Positions 26,037 through 36,634 of a stretch of 64,000 bases of DNA are shown one piece after another. Source of the stretch: Halobacillus alkaliphilus (GTDB taxonomy: Bacteria; Bacillota; Bacilli; Bacillales; Halobacillaceae); contig NZ_FOOG01000008.1 of NCBI RefSeq assembly GCF_900113125.1, forward strand, positions 1 through 64,000, read 5' to 3'. The first letter of the stretch is position 1. Every line of letters starts with the position of its first letter. The notes beneath the pieces are model-generated. The model was given only the letters and a program-made list of their open reading frames with translations, was not told where the DNA came from and ran no database searches. Made by a program: the position numbers and the translations under genes.

Positions 26037-26486
26037 TTGGATAAAAAGATTATAGGCATTACGCTTACGTATGCCATTATCATGATGAGTCTAATTCTTA
26101 TAACGTTTATAGGGGAATGGAACCCTTCAGGATATAGTTATTCGCTTAGTAATGAGAAACTAACAATTGAAAAAGGACTATATTCTGAAGAAACCACTGA
26201 AATTGCTATCGAAGATCGAATAGATCAAGCAATCAGCTTTTCGTTATCCATCTCCGAGGAAAATCAGCAGTGGAGAATGGATGTCATTGTTATTGGACTG
26301 TTGCTGCCATTTCTATTGTTATTGTTTGTTCCGGACCGCCGTCCTTTTAAGAAACAACTATCCTACCCCTGGTTTGCGCTGATTGTCGCAGCACTTGTCG
26401 TATTATACGCAAGTTACAGTGTACCGGCCCATATCACGGAGATTAGTGATATCCAAAATCAGGTGGACACGTTGGTTCAAGAGTAA
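26037..26486 (+). CDS. Membrane protein of unknown function
   Basis: This 149-residue protein starts at TTG 26037, eight bases after AAAGGAG. It has one helix at the N-terminus (IIGITLTYAIIMMSLILITF), an extracytoplasmic segment of about 60 residues, and two more helices (VIVIGLLLPFLLLLFV and ALIVAALVVLYASY). I recognise no family. It lies alone between the speB terminator and ywiB. Confidence 0.68.
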   Translation: MDKKIIGITLTYAIIMMSLILITFIGEWNPSGYSYSLSNEKLTIEKGLYSEETTEIAIEDRIDQAISFSLSISEENQQWRMDVIVIGLLLPFLLLLFVPDRRPFKKQLSYPWFALIVAALVVLYASYSVPAHITEISDIQNQVDTLVQE

Positions 26487-26579
26487 CGAAGCCAGGGGAT
26501 GCTCTTGCGTTTTTGTGAATGAATTCTTATAATAAACAAGTTATAGTGTACGTAAACCCTTTGGAGGGAGGACGAAGAA

Positions 26580-27020
26580 ATGACAAGTAATGCTAAGGAC
26601 ATCCAAGTGCAGCTCGTTACGGAAATCAGAGACACGGATCGCAAAGAGAAGATGGAAGTAAACGAAGCTGGTCAGTTTTTTGCGCGTGGCCAGACTCAGG
26701 TGATTACTTTTACAGAACATCCTGATGAAGGAGATCCTGTAAATACGATGATCACTGTTAAGCCAGGGCACGTCAGCATAAAACGCAGCGGCGGTATAGA
26801 TATGCGCCAGGTTTTCCAGCCTGAAGTAGAAACAGAGAATTTATATCATCATACTTATGGTGATTTCCATATGAAAACTTATACAGAAGAAATGGAGTTC
26901 AGTTCCCTTGATGAAGCCATGGGCGGCCGATTATTTCTTCATTATCAGATGACGTTGAATCATGAAGTAACACAGGATCATCGCTTAACATTGACGTTTG
27001 AGGAGGAGAGTGAATCATGA
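26580..27020 (+). CDS. ywiB: DUF1934 beta-barrel protein YwiB
   Basis: This 146-residue protein is rich in beta strands ([54 protein letters not shown]), matching the DUF1934/YwiB calycin-like barrel. No ligand is known. The ribosome binding site is GGAGGGAGG. The stop codon overlaps the argS start (ATGA), as is usual for ywiB-argS, so the two are coupled. Confidence 0.88.
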   Translation: MTSNAKDIQVQLVTEIRDTDRKEKMEVNEAGQFFARGQTQVITFTEHPDEGDPVNTMITVKPGHVSIKRSGGIDMRQVFQPEVETENLYHHTYGDFHMKTYTEEMEFSSLDEAMGGRLFLHYQMTLNHEVTQDHRLTLTFEEESES

Positions 27021-28684
27021 ATATCGTTGAACAAATGGAAGATAATCTGAAGAAAGAAATCGTCCGCGCCGTGCTTTCAGCTGAGCTTGCGGGGGAAGAG
27101 GAAGTGCCGGAGGTTGTATTAGAGCAGCCAAAGGATAAAGCTCACGGCGATTATGCAACAAACATGGCGATGCAGCTCGCCAGAATAGCAAAGAAGAATC
27201 CGCGTGCGATTGCTTCAGAACTTGTTGAACAATTTGATCGATCACAAGCCTCAATAGAAAAAATAGAAATTGCAGGTCCAGGCTTCATTAATTTCTATAT
27301 GAACAATCAGTACTTGACTGAACTGGTTCCTTCCATCCTGGAAGCGGGCAGTCAGTATGGCCGCAGCGAGAGTGGGAAAGGTCATAGGATTCAAGTGGAA
27401 TTCGTATCCGCTAACCCGACTGGAACCTTGCACCTTGGTCACGCAAGGGGAGCAGCAGTAGGGGACTCGTTATGCAACGTGCTGGATGCTGCAGGCTACG
27501 ATGTTTCAAGAGAATACTATATTAATGATGCCGGGAACCAAATGGCTAATCTCGCTCTTTCTGTAGAAGCACGCTACATGCAGGCTTTAGGGAAAGAATG
27601 GGAGATGCCGGAAGATGGATACCAAGGTCGTGATATCGTAGAACTAGGAAGGAAGCTTGCTTCGGAAGAGGGAGAGAAATGGGCAGAAGAATCTGAACAA
27701 GATCGCTTGAAGTTTTTCCGTGAGTACGGTTTGCAATATGAACTGAATAAGATAAAAACGGATCTAGAAGAATTCAGGGTTCCTTTTGATGAATGGTTCT
27801 CAGAAACTTCGCTATATGAAAGCGACCGGATTGAAAATGCACTGCAGGTTCTGAAAGAAAAAGACTTTGTCTATGAAAAGGACGGAGCTACCTGGTTTGA
27901 GACAACGAAATTCAGCGATGATAAAGATCGTGTGCTCATTAAAAATGATGGCACTTACACTTATTTGACGCCGGATATCGCTTATCACAAAAATAAATTG
28001 GACCGCGGGTTTGATACCCTTATCAATATTTGGGGTGCCGATCACCATGGATATATTCCACGTATGAAAGCAGCAATTCAAGCCCTGGGCTATGATGAAG
28101 ATACGCTTGAGGTGGAGATTATCCAAATGGTCAACCTCTTCCAGAATGGCGAAAAAGTGAAGATGAGCAAGCGTACTGGAAAAGCTGTTACCCTTCGTGA
28201 ATTGATGGAGGAAGTTGGTATTGACGCGATGCGTTATTTCTTCTCCATGCGTTCCAGTGATTCACACCTGGATTTTGATATGGACTTGGCTCGATCAGAA
28301 TCTAATGAAAATCCTGTTTATTATGTGCAGTACGCTCATGCCCGCATATGTACGATGCTGAAACAGGCAGAGGAAAAGGGATTGAGAGATGATACGTTTA
28401 ACGGAAGTCTTTTAACAGCTGAAAAAGAAGAAGATCTACTAAAAAGGCTTGGTGAATTTCCGCAGCTGGTCGCAGATGCTGCAGAAAAAAGAACACCTCA
28501 CCGTGTGACTCAGTATGCATTTGATCTGGCATCTAATCTTCACAGTTTTTACAATGCGGAGAAAGTTCTCGATCAGGAAAATCCAGAACTTACAGCTTCA
28601 CGACTTTCCCTAATGAAAGCTGTTCGAATTACTCTAAGCAATGCGCTGAAAATTATCGGCGTTTCAGCACCAGAACAGATGTAA
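27017..28684 (+). CDS. argS: Arginyl-tRNA synthetase
   Basis: This 555-residue class I synthetase has the HIGH-type motif in [20 protein letters not shown], the KMSKS-type motif in [14 protein letters not shown] and the C-terminal DALR anticodon-binding domain ([15 protein letters not shown] onward). It charges tRNA-Arg. Its first ATG overlaps the ywiB stop, and a strong terminator follows. Confidence 0.96.
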   Translation: MNIVEQMEDNLKKEIVRAVLSAELAGEEEVPEVVLEQPKDKAHGDYATNMAMQLARIAKKNPRAIASELVEQFDRSQASIEKIEIAGPGFINFYMNNQYLTELVPSILEAGSQYGRSESGKGHRIQVEFVSANPTGTLHLGHARGAAVGDSLCNVLDAAGYDVSREYYINDAGNQMANLALSVEARYMQALGKEWEMPEDGYQGRDIVELGRKLASEEGEKWAEESEQDRLKFFREYGLQYELNKIKTDLEEFRVPFDEWFSETSLYESDRIENALQVLKEKDFVYEKDGATWFETTKFSDDKDRVLIKNDGTYTYLTPDIAYHKNKLDRGFDTLINIWGADHHGYIPRMKAAIQALGYDEDTLEVEIIQMVNLFQNGEKVKMSKRTGKAVTLRELMEEVGIDAMRYFFSMRSSDSHLDFDMDLARSESNENPVYYVQYAHARICTMLKQAEEKGLRDDTFNGSLLTAEKEEDLLKRLGEFPQLVADAAEKRTPHRVTQYAFDLASNLHSFYNAEKVLDQENPELTASRLSLMKAVRITLSNALKIIGVSAPEQM

Positions 28685-28716
28685 GTTCATAAAATGGCTA
28701 AAGGGCGTCTTCGCAT

Positions 28717-28746
28717 AAAAAAAGAGCAGGACGCTCTTTTTTTGTG
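28717..28746 (+). terminator. Rho-independent terminator of ywiB-argS
   Basis: AAAAAAAGAGC pairs with GCTCTTTTTTT around a five-base loop. Confidence 0.88.
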
Positions 28747-28868
28747 ACATTCTTTGCCCCGGTATTTATGTATGGATGAAGCCGTCTGTTGATTGATAAA
28801 ATAGGAACAATAAAGGTTGGTAATGAAAGAAAGCATAAAATTTAGATGCTGAGAAGGAGGACGAGCAT

Positions 28869-29048
28869 GTGAAAGAAATCATTTTAGCGTTAGTCACTGG
28901 TTTAGTCGTTGGCATTGTATTTGCAGCTTTAAAACTTCCGATTCCAGCCCCGCCTGCACTAGCCGGAGTAGCTGGAATCGTTGGTATTTACTTAGGTTTT
29001 AAAGTTATGATGTGGGTGGGGCCCGTGTTCACGGAAATTTTTAAATAA
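28869..29048 (+). CDS. XapX domain small membrane protein
   Basis: This 59-residue protein starts at GTG 28869, five bases after AAGGAGG (the overlapping ATG is followed by TGA and cannot serve). It reads KEIILALVTGLVVGIVFAAL and then KLPIPAPPALAGVAGIVGIY, the XapX (DUF1427) signature of two short helices around a PxPAPPALAGVxG turn. Function is unknown. Its stop codon is followed after only about a base by the left end of repeat copy D, so its 3' untranslated region is the repeat. Confidence 0.85.
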   Translation: MKEIILALVTGLVVGIVFAALKLPIPAPPALAGVAGIVGIYLGFKVMMWVGPVFTEIFK

Positions 29049-29049
29049 A

Positions 29050-29728
29050 TTAAGGCTTTGTTAAAGTTTATGGTTGATTATTCATAAGAGGCTTATTACG
29101 CAATAGGGCCGGATTGTATAAGACTCGATTTCGAGATATTGGATCGAGAAAGGGGATCCAGGGAACGGCTCGCTTTCCGCGGGCATGTGGTGAGCTTCCT
29201 CGGGCTTAACAGCCCTGCGGGATCTCACCGATCATGTTCACCCCGCAGGAGTCTTCGCCGTTCCCTTCCGCCCCTTTATGATCATTGAGAGCTCGAAATT
29301 CTCTGCATCAACGCCTTCCAATGAACGAGGATCATTTATGATCACACTGGTTTTAACGTGTGTTTAAGTGTAGAAACCCTGTACTATAAGTATTCGAGGC
29401 AGATGCAGCATGGATCCTTTCTCCTATAGCAGGGCCCGTTCACAAGAAATCGCTGGGCTGGTTGGGAAATAAGGAGACTCCCGCGGGAGAAGGAGCTTGG
29501 CGAGGAGTGAATGACTGAGGAGGCTCCTGGTAAAAGGAGGATCGACTAAGGTCGCCACGTCCTGTGGCAACGTCGATCGACCCTATGTCGTTTAGGCCGC
29601 AGAAAAGCGACTTATTTCCAACCAGCCATCCTCCGTTTAAACGTAACGGACCCATTTATCTCGAAACTGAGTCTTACACAAACTGGAGCTTTGTCTTAAA
29701 ATCAACACGGAAGTTTAACAAAGCTTAA
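29050..29728. repeat. Large terminal-inverted-repeat element, copy D
   Basis: The outer arms are well preserved: TTAAGGCTTTGTTAAAG at the left and, read inversely, TTAAGCTTTGTTAAACTTCC at the right, each followed by GTTGAT. The inner repeats are at 29117-29138 (slightly divergent, GACTCGATTTCGAGATA) and 29657-29678. The interior has the same CCGCGGGCATGTGG and CCCGCAGGAGTC blocks as copy A, plus a CAACGTCGATCGACCCT block shared with copy C. The element occupies the whole gap between the XapX stop (29048) and the clsB stop (29730). Confidence 0.85.
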
Positions 29729-29729
29729 A

Positions 29730-30947
29730 TTAAAGTAAGGGTCGCAGCATGGCTGCGATTTTTTCATTGATTCTAGTACTTAGGGAGCGGTTATTAAGCC
29801 AGCTTTCATCGAATGACACGGCATCTTTCATATCTTGAAAATAATCTTTACGAACGGCAGCGATAAACGTTTTGTCATAAACGTAGGTATTCACTTCTTT
29901 ATTTAAAAAAAAGCTTCTTCTGTCGAAATTAGCAGTACCGATATCCGCAAATTCCCCATCCACTATGAATACTTTTGAATGATAAAATCCTGCATCAAAA
30001 AATTTAATATGGGCTCCTCTTTGATAAAGTTCGTTTAAAAAAAAGATACCGGCTTCCTTAACAAATGGGTGATCCGATTTCATAGGGACCATGATGTATA
30101 ACTCAATTCCATTTTTGAGAGAAGTTTTAAATGATTGAAGCAGTTCAGGTGTCGGAATGAAGTAAGGGGTTCCCACAATAATTTCTTTGGCAGCCGATTG
30201 AATTAACCGGTTGAATTCTTCCGCTACACCGATCCCATCCGAGTCGATCACGCATACTTTCTTACCTTCAGCATGTTTTGTATTTATGGGTGTTAACTTC
30301 TTCCCGGTGGAAGCATACCAGTCTTTTATGAAGACAGCATGCAATTTTCCAACAACTGCGCCCGTATAGCGCATATGGTAATCACGCCAGTCTCCAAATT
30401 TAGGATTATGGCCAATATAGTTACTTCCCACATTGAACCCTCCAATATAGGCAGCTTTTCCATCAATCACTGCAATTTTTCGATGATTTCTCCGATTTAA
30501 ATGATAAAAGAAATAAGGGAATCGAGGTTTTTCAGCGAATGCAAAGTGAACGCCAGCCTCTTTAAGTTCATTCCTTGTCTTTTTATTAATCAGGTAGCAC
30601 CCCAGACGATCACCAAGCAGATGGACGGGTACTCCTTCCTGTGCCTTTTTCTTTAAAATATCTAAAAATTTCCTGCTGATTTCATCCTGATCGATGAGAA
30701 AAAAACTGATGTCGACTCTTACTTTAGCTTCGGCAATATCCTGAAAGAATGCTTCAAAAAGCGTTAATCCATTAGAAAAAAGTTCGTATTGACCGTGTGT
30801 CTTCACAATATTTATCGGATTTCCTGTTTTTTTGTGGGATATTTGTCCCATTTTAAAATCTGTAATTAACAGTAAAATAAAGGTAGTGATACTAATCAGT
30901 ATGATTACGACTATCAATGTTTCCGCCTCCCATTGCCAACTGTTCAC
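29730..30947 (-). CDS. clsB: Cardiolipin synthase / phospholipase D family protein
   Basis: This 405-residue protein has one N-terminal membrane helix (about 10-29) and two HKD catalytic motifs, HRKIAVIDGKAAYIGGFN and HSKVFIVDGEFADIGTANFD, the pattern of bacterial cardiolipin synthases. It would join two phosphatidylglycerols into cardiolipin. Location divergent to fadF identifies it with B. subtilis YwjE (ClsB). The synthase activity of that paralog is less well established than that of ClsA. Confidence 0.88.
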   Translation of the reverse strand: MNSWQWEAETLIVVIILISITTFILLLITDFKMGQISHKKTGNPINIVKTHGQYELFSNGLTLFEAFFQDIAEAKVRVDISFFLIDQDEISRKFLDILKKKAQEGVPVHLLGDRLGCYLINKKTRNELKEAGVHFAFAEKPRFPYFFYHLNRRNHRKIAVIDGKAAYIGGFNVGSNYIGHNPKFGDWRDYHMRYTGAVVGKLHAVFIKDWYASTGKKLTPINTKHAEGKKVCVIDSDGIGVAEEFNRLIQSAAKEIIVGTPYFIPTPELLQSFKTSLKNGIELYIMVPMKSDHPFVKEAGIFFLNELYQRGAHIKFFDAGFYHSKVFIVDGEFADIGTANFDRRSFFLNKEVNTYVYDKTFIAAVRKDYFQDMKDAVSFDESWLNNRSLSTRINEKIAAMLRPLL

Positions 30948-30996
30948 TTAGTCTTCCCATATGATTTCTTTTAAATAGGAAAAAAATGAAAACATG

Positions 30997-31026
30997 TTGA
31001 CTGAATGCTCATTCATAATTTATAGT
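30997..31026 (+). promoter_or_regulatory. fadF promoter with FadR-like operator
   Basis: TTGACT (30997-31002) and TATAGT (31021-31026) are spaced by 18 bp, a good sigma-A promoter. TGACTGAATGCTCATTCA (30998-31015) overlaps the -35 and spacer. It matches the Bacillus FadR site TGAATGAMTANTCATTCA at 16 of 18 positions, and TGAATGCTCATTCA inside it is a perfect palindrome. Repressor binding there would block RNA polymerase. Confidence 0.75.
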
Positions 31027-31114
31027 AAAGCTATAAGATTCAGAAATTTTTAAGTTTCTGGGCCGATAAAAATGAAAATCGCATCTGCGATAACAACCAA
31101 GAGGGGGAGAACAA

Positions 31115-33247
31115 ATGAATCCGTTGTTACTTGCAAACTGGATTTTGTTCCTTGGCGTTACGATTTATGGATTATACTTATTTGTAAGCGTTGTCCGTAC
31201 ACGTATCGCTTATATTAAGATGGGGAAAAAATTTGAGTTTGATGGAAAGATTAAAAGACGCATGCAGAAGATTGGGATTTATGTATTTGGTCAAAAGAAG
31301 CTATTGAAAGACAAGAAATCCGGAGCAATCCACGTTATGATGTTTTACGGTTTTATTCTTGTTCAATTTGGGGCCATTGATTTTATTTGGAAGGGACTAG
31401 CTCCTGACTCGCATTTGCCGCTTGGTCCGTTTTATCCAGGGTTTACATTCTTCCAGGAAATTGTAACGCTGACGATTATTGTAGCTGTGATTTGGGCGTT
31501 TTACCGCCGATATATTGAAAACCTCGTTCGTTTAAAGAGAAGTTTCAAAGCAGGACTTGTACTTATCTTTATTGGAACACTGATGGTTACCGTTCTTGTA
31601 GGTAATGGGATGGGAATAATCTGGCACGGCCATGAAGGGGCCTGGACAGAACCTGTTGCGACGTTAATTGCAAGCGCTTTCGCATGGCTTCCTCCTGCAG
31701 CTGCTGCTACTGTATTCTTTATTATGTGGTGGATTCACCTGCTTATCCTGCTTACGTTCCTAGTGTATGTGCCGCAATCCAAGCATGCGCACTTGCTGGC
31801 AGCACCGGTCAACGTTTTCTTAAGCCGTGAGGATCCTCCGGGCAAGCTGAAGCCGATTAATTTCGATATAGATGAGGAAGCGGATGAAGAAGACGTTTCC
31901 TTTGGTGTCGGAAAGATAGAAGAACTGAACCAACTGCAGATGATTGACCTGTATGCCTGTGTGGAATGTGGACGCTGTACCAATGTCTGTCCTGCTTCAG
32001 GATCAGGTAAAATGCTGTCGCCAATGGATTTACTTATTAAAATGAGAGATCATTTGACGGAAAAAGGGGCCGCTGTCACAGGCCAGTCACCCTGGGTTCC
32101 TGCTTACGCCTTCTCAGGCACAGAGGGGAATACATTAGCTCAAATGGCACGCAGTAAAGGTACGGATGAAGCGGCAGCAACCATGGAAGCTGTCAACAAC
32201 AAAAACTTAATTGGCGATGTCATTACTGAGGAAGAATTATGGGCTTGTACAACATGCCGTAACTGTGAAGATGCCTGCCCGGTTATGAATGAACACGTCG
32301 ATAAAATCATCGACCTGCGTCGTTATCTTGTTCTTACAGAAGGCAAAATGGATCCGGACGGTCAAAGAGCGATGATGAACATTGAACGCCAGGGTAACCC
32401 ATGGGGACTTTCCAAGAAGGAAAGAGAAGACTGGAGGAGCCTTGATGAAGAAGCTCATATCCCTACTGTAAAAGAACTGAAGAAATCAGGAGAAGAATTC
32501 GAATATCTTTTCTGGGTTAGTTCAATGGGATCTTACGATAATCGCAGTCAGAAAATCGCAGTCGCATTTGCTAAGCTGATGAATAAAGCTGGCATTAAAT
32601 TTGCGATCCTCGGTAACAAAGAGCAAAACTCCGGAGATACAGCACGCCGGATGGGCAACGAGTTCTTGTTCCAGGAACTGGCTGAGAAGAATATGAAAGA
32701 ATTCGAAAAGAATGATGTGAAAAAAATCATCACGATTGATCCGCATGCTTATAACATTTTTAAAAATGAATACCCCGATTTCGGGCTTGAAGCGGAAGTT
32801 TATCACCATACGGAAATGCTTTCTGAATGGCTGAAAGAAGGGCGCCTGAAGCCGGAAGGTGTAGTGAATGAGAAGATTACCTACCACGACAGCTGTTACT
32901 TGGGCCGTTATAACGAAGTGTACCAGCCGCCTCGCGAAGTGCTTGAAATGATTCCAGGCGTAGAGGTTGTCGAAATGAAACGTAATCGATCCAATGGAAT
33001 GTGCTGTGGAGCTGGCGGAGGCATGATGTGGATGGAAGAAAAATCAGGGAACCGTGTTAACGTAGCTCGTACAGAACAGGCTCTTGAAGTAGAACCAACG
33101 ATGATTTCAAGTGGATGTCCATTCTGTCTCACGATGTTATCGGATGGCACTAAAGCTAAAGAAGTGGAAGAAGAAGTGAGCACAATGGATATAGCAGAGA
33201 TTCTAGCAAAATCCATTTTTGAATCAAAAGAAGAAAAGACAGCTTAA
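31115..33247 (+). CDS. fadF: Fe-S oxidoreductase FadF (YwjF)
   Basis: This 710-residue membrane iron-sulfur protein has an N-terminal NarI-like part of about six helices, two 4Fe-4S sites (CVECGRCTNVCPASGSG and CTTCRNCEDACPVMNEH) and two CCG domains (the second has SNGMCCGAGGGMMW). It likely passes electrons from acyl-CoA dehydrogenases, by way of ETF, to menaquinone. In B. subtilis YwjF belongs to the FadR regulon, and the operator upstream supports the same here. The acyl-CoA genes follow on the same strand. Confidence 0.92.
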   Translation: MNPLLLANWILFLGVTIYGLYLFVSVVRTRIAYIKMGKKFEFDGKIKRRMQKIGIYVFGQKKLLKDKKSGAIHVMMFYGFILVQFGAIDFIWKGLAPDSHLPLGPFYPGFTFFQEIVTLTIIVAVIWAFYRRYIENLVRLKRSFKAGLVLIFIGTLMVTVLVGNGMGIIWHGHEGAWTEPVATLIASAFAWLPPAAAATVFFIMWWIHLLILLTFLVYVPQSKHAHLLAAPVNVFLSREDPPGKLKPINFDIDEEADEEDVSFGVGKIEELNQLQMIDLYACVECGRCTNVCPASGSGKMLSPMDLLIKMRDHLTEKGAAVTGQSPWVPAYAFSGTEGNTLAQMARSKGTDEAAATMEAVNNKNLIGDVITEEELWACTTCRNCEDACPVMNEHVDKIIDLRRYLVLTEGKMDPDGQRAMMNIERQGNPWGLSKKEREDWRSLDEEAHIPTVKELKKSGEEFEYLFWVSSMGSYDNRSQKIAVAFAKLMNKAGIKFAILGNKEQNSGDTARRMGNEFLFQELAEKNMKEFEKNDVKKIITIDPHAYNIFKNEYPDFGLEAEVYHHTEMLSEWLKEGRLKPEGVVNEKITYHDSCYLGRYNEVYQPPREVLEMIPGVEVVEMKRNRSNGMCCGAGGGMMWMEEKSGNRVNVARTEQALEVEPTMISSGCPFCLTMLSDGTKAKEVEEEVSTMDIAEILAKSIFESKEEKTA

Positions 33248-33295
33248 GTACTTTGAATGTATCGTCGTTTCTTAGAAAAATATTATGAAAATTGT

Positions 33296-33327
33296 GGAAA
33301 GTGTACACTATTTTAGGTACACTTTCC
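33296..33327 (+). other. Stem-loop between fadF and mmgA
   Basis: GGAAAGTGTAC (33296-33306) pairs perfectly with GTACACTTTCC (33317-33327). Only TTATGAAG follows, not a T run, so this may be a weak terminator or an mRNA-stabilising hairpin. Confidence 0.55.
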
Positions 33328-33338
33328 TTATGAAGACA

Positions 33339-33358
33339 GATTGAGCGAGCGTTCAATC
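33339..33358. promoter_or_regulatory. Candidate TetR-type operator before mmgA
   Basis: GATTGAGCGAGCGTTCAATC is an imperfect 20-bp palindrome. Its TGA-N8-TCA core has the same outline as the fadF operator core TGAATGCTCATTCA. It lies 42 bp before the mmgA start, and the operon encodes a TetR-family protein. Confidence 0.55.
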
Positions 33359-33399
33359 GCCAATTTTGAAAGCGTTATCACAAGAGGAGGAAATTAAAA

Positions 33400-34587
33400 A
33401 TGCGTAAAACAGTAATCGTCTCAGGGGCCCGTACGCCATTTGGAAAATTCGGGGGCGCTCTTGCTCCGTTAACAGCTTCCCAGCTTGGAGGCATCGTGAT
33501 TAAAGAGGCTTTAGAGCGTGCTGGATACAATAGTGAAGAAGTAGATGAAGTAATCATGGGAAGCGTTTTACAGGGGGGACAGGGACAGCTACCATCCCGG
33601 CAGGCAGCGCGGGAAGCTGGAATTCCATGGCATGTGAAAACAGAGACAGTGAACAAGGTATGCGCTTCTGGAATGCGGAGTGTAACGATGGCTGATCAGT
33701 TCATACGTTTAGGCGAAGAGGATGTCATCGTAGCAGGCGGAATGGAAAGCATGAGCAATGCTCCTTATTTCATGCCTAAAGCACGCTGGGGATTACGAAT
33801 GGGGGACGCTTCTGTTAAAGATATGATGGTACACGATGGTCTCACCTGTTCATTTGAAAATGTTCACATGGGTAACTACGGAAACCGTACAGCTGAAGAA
33901 TTCGAGTTAACACGTGAAGCGCAGGATGAGTGGTCGTATAACAGCCATCAGCGCGCAGCTCAGGCTATTGAAAACGGAACGATGAGTGAAGAAATCGTGT
34001 CTGTAGAAGTGCCGCAGCGAAAAGGAGATCCGGTGGTGGTCGACACAGATGAAGCACCAAGGAAGAATACAACCGTAGAAGCTCTTTCCAAATTGCGTCC
34101 GGTTTTCGATCAAAATGGAACAATTACGGCTGGAAATGCTCCAGGTGTCAACGACGGGGCGTGTGCGATGCTGCTCATGTCTGATGAAAAAGCAAACGAA
34201 CTGGGGCTGGAATCCCTGGCAACTGTTATTGCTCATGAGGAAATTGCGGTAGAGGCTCAAGATTTCCCACAAACGCCAGGACTAGTTATTAATAAATTGT
34301 TGAAAAAAGCAGGAAAATCCATAGAAGAAATTGATTTATTTGAAGTGAATGAAGCATTTGCAGCCGTCTCCTTAGCCAGTGGCAAGATTGCCGGGCTTGA
34401 TCCTGAGAAGGTGAACGTAAATGGAGGAGCTGTAGCCCTTGGGCATCCGATCGGGGCAAGCGGAGCGAGAATCTTACTGACTCTTGCTTATGAATTAAAG
34501 CGCCGTGGAGGCGGCCTTGGAATTGCGGCTATTTGTTCCGGCGGCGGCCAGGGTGATGCCGTATTAATCGAAGTGCCAAAGGCCTAA
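33400..34587 (+). CDS. mmgA: Acetyl-CoA C-acetyltransferase (thiolase) MmgA-like
   Basis: This 395-residue thiolase has nucleophile Cys in [12 protein letters not shown] (about residue 88), [11 protein letters not shown], the NEAFAAVSL segment, [16 protein letters not shown] with the His, and C-terminal Cys in CSGGGQGDA. It catalyses cleavage of acetoacyl-CoA or condensation of acetyl-CoA. It is the first gene of an apparent operon mmgA-mmgB-acdA-acdA-meaB-tetR-icmF with gaps of 4-34 bp or overlaps. The start follows AGAGGAGG. Confidence 0.92.
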   Translation: MRKTVIVSGARTPFGKFGGALAPLTASQLGGIVIKEALERAGYNSEEVDEVIMGSVLQGGQGQLPSRQAAREAGIPWHVKTETVNKVCASGMRSVTMADQFIRLGEEDVIVAGGMESMSNAPYFMPKARWGLRMGDASVKDMMVHDGLTCSFENVHMGNYGNRTAEEFELTREAQDEWSYNSHQRAAQAIENGTMSEEIVSVEVPQRKGDPVVVDTDEAPRKNTTVEALSKLRPVFDQNGTITAGNAPGVNDGACAMLLMSDEKANELGLESLATVIAHEEIAVEAQDFPQTPGLVINKLLKKAGKSIEEIDLFEVNEAFAAVSLASGKIAGLDPEKVNVNGGAVALGHPIGASGARILLTLAYELKRRGGGLGIAAICSGGGQGDAVLIEVPKA

Positions 34588-34602
34588 AGGAGGGACTACT
34601 GA

Positions 34603-35454
34603 ATGTCAATTAACAAAGTCATGGTCATCGGTGCAGGGCAAATGGGGGCAGGAATCGCTCAAGTATTTGCCCAGGCAGGCCTAAGCGTAATAATAAACGA
34701 TTTGGACCAGGGAGCTTTAGACAAAGGAATCGCTGGTATTAAGAAAAGACTCGAGCGAGCAGTAGGAAAAGACAAAATTTCTGAAACAGAAAAAAATGAA
34801 ACGTTGGATCGGCTGGCCGGTACAACAGATATGAATGACGCCTCCGACTGTGACCTTGTGGTGGAAGCTGTTGTTGAAAATATGGACGTAAAGACAAAAG
34901 TGTTCAAGCGTCTGGATGAAATTATGCCTGAGCACGCCATCTTAGCCTCGAATACATCATCTCTGCCTATTACTGAAATTGCAGCAGCAACGAATCGTCC
35001 ATCACAGGTTATCGGCATGCATTTTATGAACCCTGTACCGGTTATGAAACTGGTCGAGATTATCCGTGCCATTCAAACAAGTGACGACACCTATCAAGCG
35101 ATTGAAGATTTAACGAAAAAAATAAATAAATCGCCCGTGGAAGTAGAAGACTTTCCTGGTTTTGTCTCGAACCGCATCTTGATGCCTATGATTAATGAGG
35201 CCATTTATACTGTTCACGAAGGCGTAGCATCTCCGGAAGATGTAGACACCGTGATGAAACTTGGTATGAACCATCCAATGGGGCCTCTGACTTTGGCTGA
35301 TTTTATCGGTCTCGATACGTGTCTGTATATTATGGAAGTCCTGCACGAAGGGTTCGGGGACAGCAAGTACCGGCCATGCCCGCTGCTGCGTAAGTATGTG
35401 AAAGCAGGATGGCTTGGCAAGAAATCGGGTCGAGGTTTTTACAGCTACGAATAA
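34603..35454 (+). CDS. mmgB: 3-hydroxybutyryl-CoA dehydrogenase MmgB-like
   Basis: This 283-residue NAD(P)-dependent dehydrogenase has the Rossmann start [21 protein letters not shown], catalytic region [30 protein letters not shown] (catalytic His) and the C-terminal domain [17 protein letters not shown]. It oxidises 3-hydroxyacyl-CoA to 3-ketoacyl-CoA, the substrate of the thiolase encoded just upstream. Gap of 15 bp to mmgA. Confidence 0.93.
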   Translation: MSINKVMVIGAGQMGAGIAQVFAQAGLSVIINDLDQGALDKGIAGIKKRLERAVGKDKISETEKNETLDRLAGTTDMNDASDCDLVVEAVVENMDVKTKVFKRLDEIMPEHAILASNTSSLPITEIAAATNRPSQVIGMHFMNPVPVMKLVEIIRAIQTSDDTYQAIEDLTKKINKSPVEVEDFPGFVSNRILMPMINEAIYTVHEGVASPEDVDTVMKLGMNHPMGPLTLADFIGLDTCLYIMEVLHEGFGDSKYRPCPLLRKYVKAGWLGKKSGRGFYSYE

Positions 35455-35475
35455 CAGGTGAAGGAGACGGTGACG

Positions 35476-36621
35476 ATGAATTTAACGTTTACAGATGAAC
35501 AAGAGATGATGCGGAAGATGGTCCGTGATTTTGCTGAAAGAGAAGTAGCTCCCGCGGTTGAACGTATGGAGAAAGAGGATCGATTTCCTGCCGAGCTGAT
35601 TCCGAAGATGGGGGAGCTTGGCTTAATGGGAATTCCTATTCCGGAGAAGTACGGCGGAGCGGAAATGGATTATATATCTTACATTATAGCTATCCATGAG
35701 ATCTCTAAGGTAAGTGCAACTCTTGGTGTCATTTTATCTGTTCATACGTCTGTAGGAACAAATCCGATTCTATATTTCGGTACGGAAGAACAGAAGGATA
35801 AATACATTCCGAAGCTTGCAAGCGGAGAGTATTTAGGAGCCTTTGCCCTAACGGAGCCAAGCGCAGGGTCTGATGCAGGCAGTCTTAGAACGCGTGCTGT
35901 AAACAAAGGAGACCATTACGTTTTAAATGGCTCGAAGGTATTTATTACCAATGGCGGCCATGCGGATACCTTTATTGTGTTTGCACGTACAAACCCTGAT
36001 ATACCGAGCGGGAAAGGATTAAGTGCTTTTATTATTGAGCGGGATACGCCAGGGTTTTCGATTGGAAGAGCAGAGAAGAAAATGGGGATGCACGGTTCTA
36101 GCACGGTGGAATTAAATTTTGATCAATGCAAAGTTCCTGTTTCACAACTTCTTGGTGAAGAGGGCGAAGGTTATAAAATCGCCTTATCCAATTTAAATAT
36201 GGGGAGAATCGGCATTGCTGCCCAGGCGCTCGGTATTGCGGAAGCGGCTTATGAGCACGCTGTGGCTTATGCGAAGGAACGCGAGCAGTTTGGGCGCCCC
36301 ATTGCCAAGCACCAGGGAGTTTCTTTTAAGCTCGCTGATATGGCTACAGAAGTGGAGGCTTCTAAACTTCTTGTCTATCATGCGGCCTCTTTACAAGCAG
36401 CAGGAGTAAAATGCGGAAAAGAAGTATCAATGGCTAAATTGATGTCTTCCAAGACGGCAGTCAAGACGGCAATTGAAGCTGTCCAGGTTCACGGAGGATA
36501 TGGATATACAGAAGATTACGCTGTAGAGCGCTTTTTCAGAGATGCTAAAGTTTGCGAAATTTATGAAGGAACAAGCGAAATCCAGCGGATCGTAATAAGC
36601 AATCACTTGATTAGAGACTGA
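35476..36621 (+). CDS. acdA: Acyl-CoA dehydrogenase 1
   Basis: This 381-residue FAD enzyme has the motifs [78 protein letters not shown] and [19 protein letters not shown]. The catalytic base is the Glu in YEGTSE. The chain length preference, short or branched, is not readable. I start at ATG 35476, where GGAGACGG is suitably placed. It precedes a second acyl-CoA dehydrogenase by 13 bp. Confidence 0.9.
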   Translation: MNLTFTDEQEMMRKMVRDFAEREVAPAVERMEKEDRFPAELIPKMGELGLMGIPIPEKYGGAEMDYISYIIAIHEISKVSATLGVILSVHTSVGTNPILYFGTEEQKDKYIPKLASGEYLGAFALTEPSAGSDAGSLRTRAVNKGDHYVLNGSKVFITNGGHADTFIVFARTNPDIPSGKGLSAFIIERDTPGFSIGRAEKKMGMHGSSTVELNFDQCKVPVSQLLGEEGEGYKIALSNLNMGRIGIAAQALGIAEAAYEHAVAYAKEREQFGRPIAKHQGVSFKLADMATEVEASKLLVYHAASLQAAGVKCGKEVSMAKLMSSKTAVKTAIEAVQVHGGYGYTEDYAVERFFRDAKVCEIYEGTSEIQRIVISNHLIRD

Positions 36622-36634
36622 GGGGGAAACGAGA

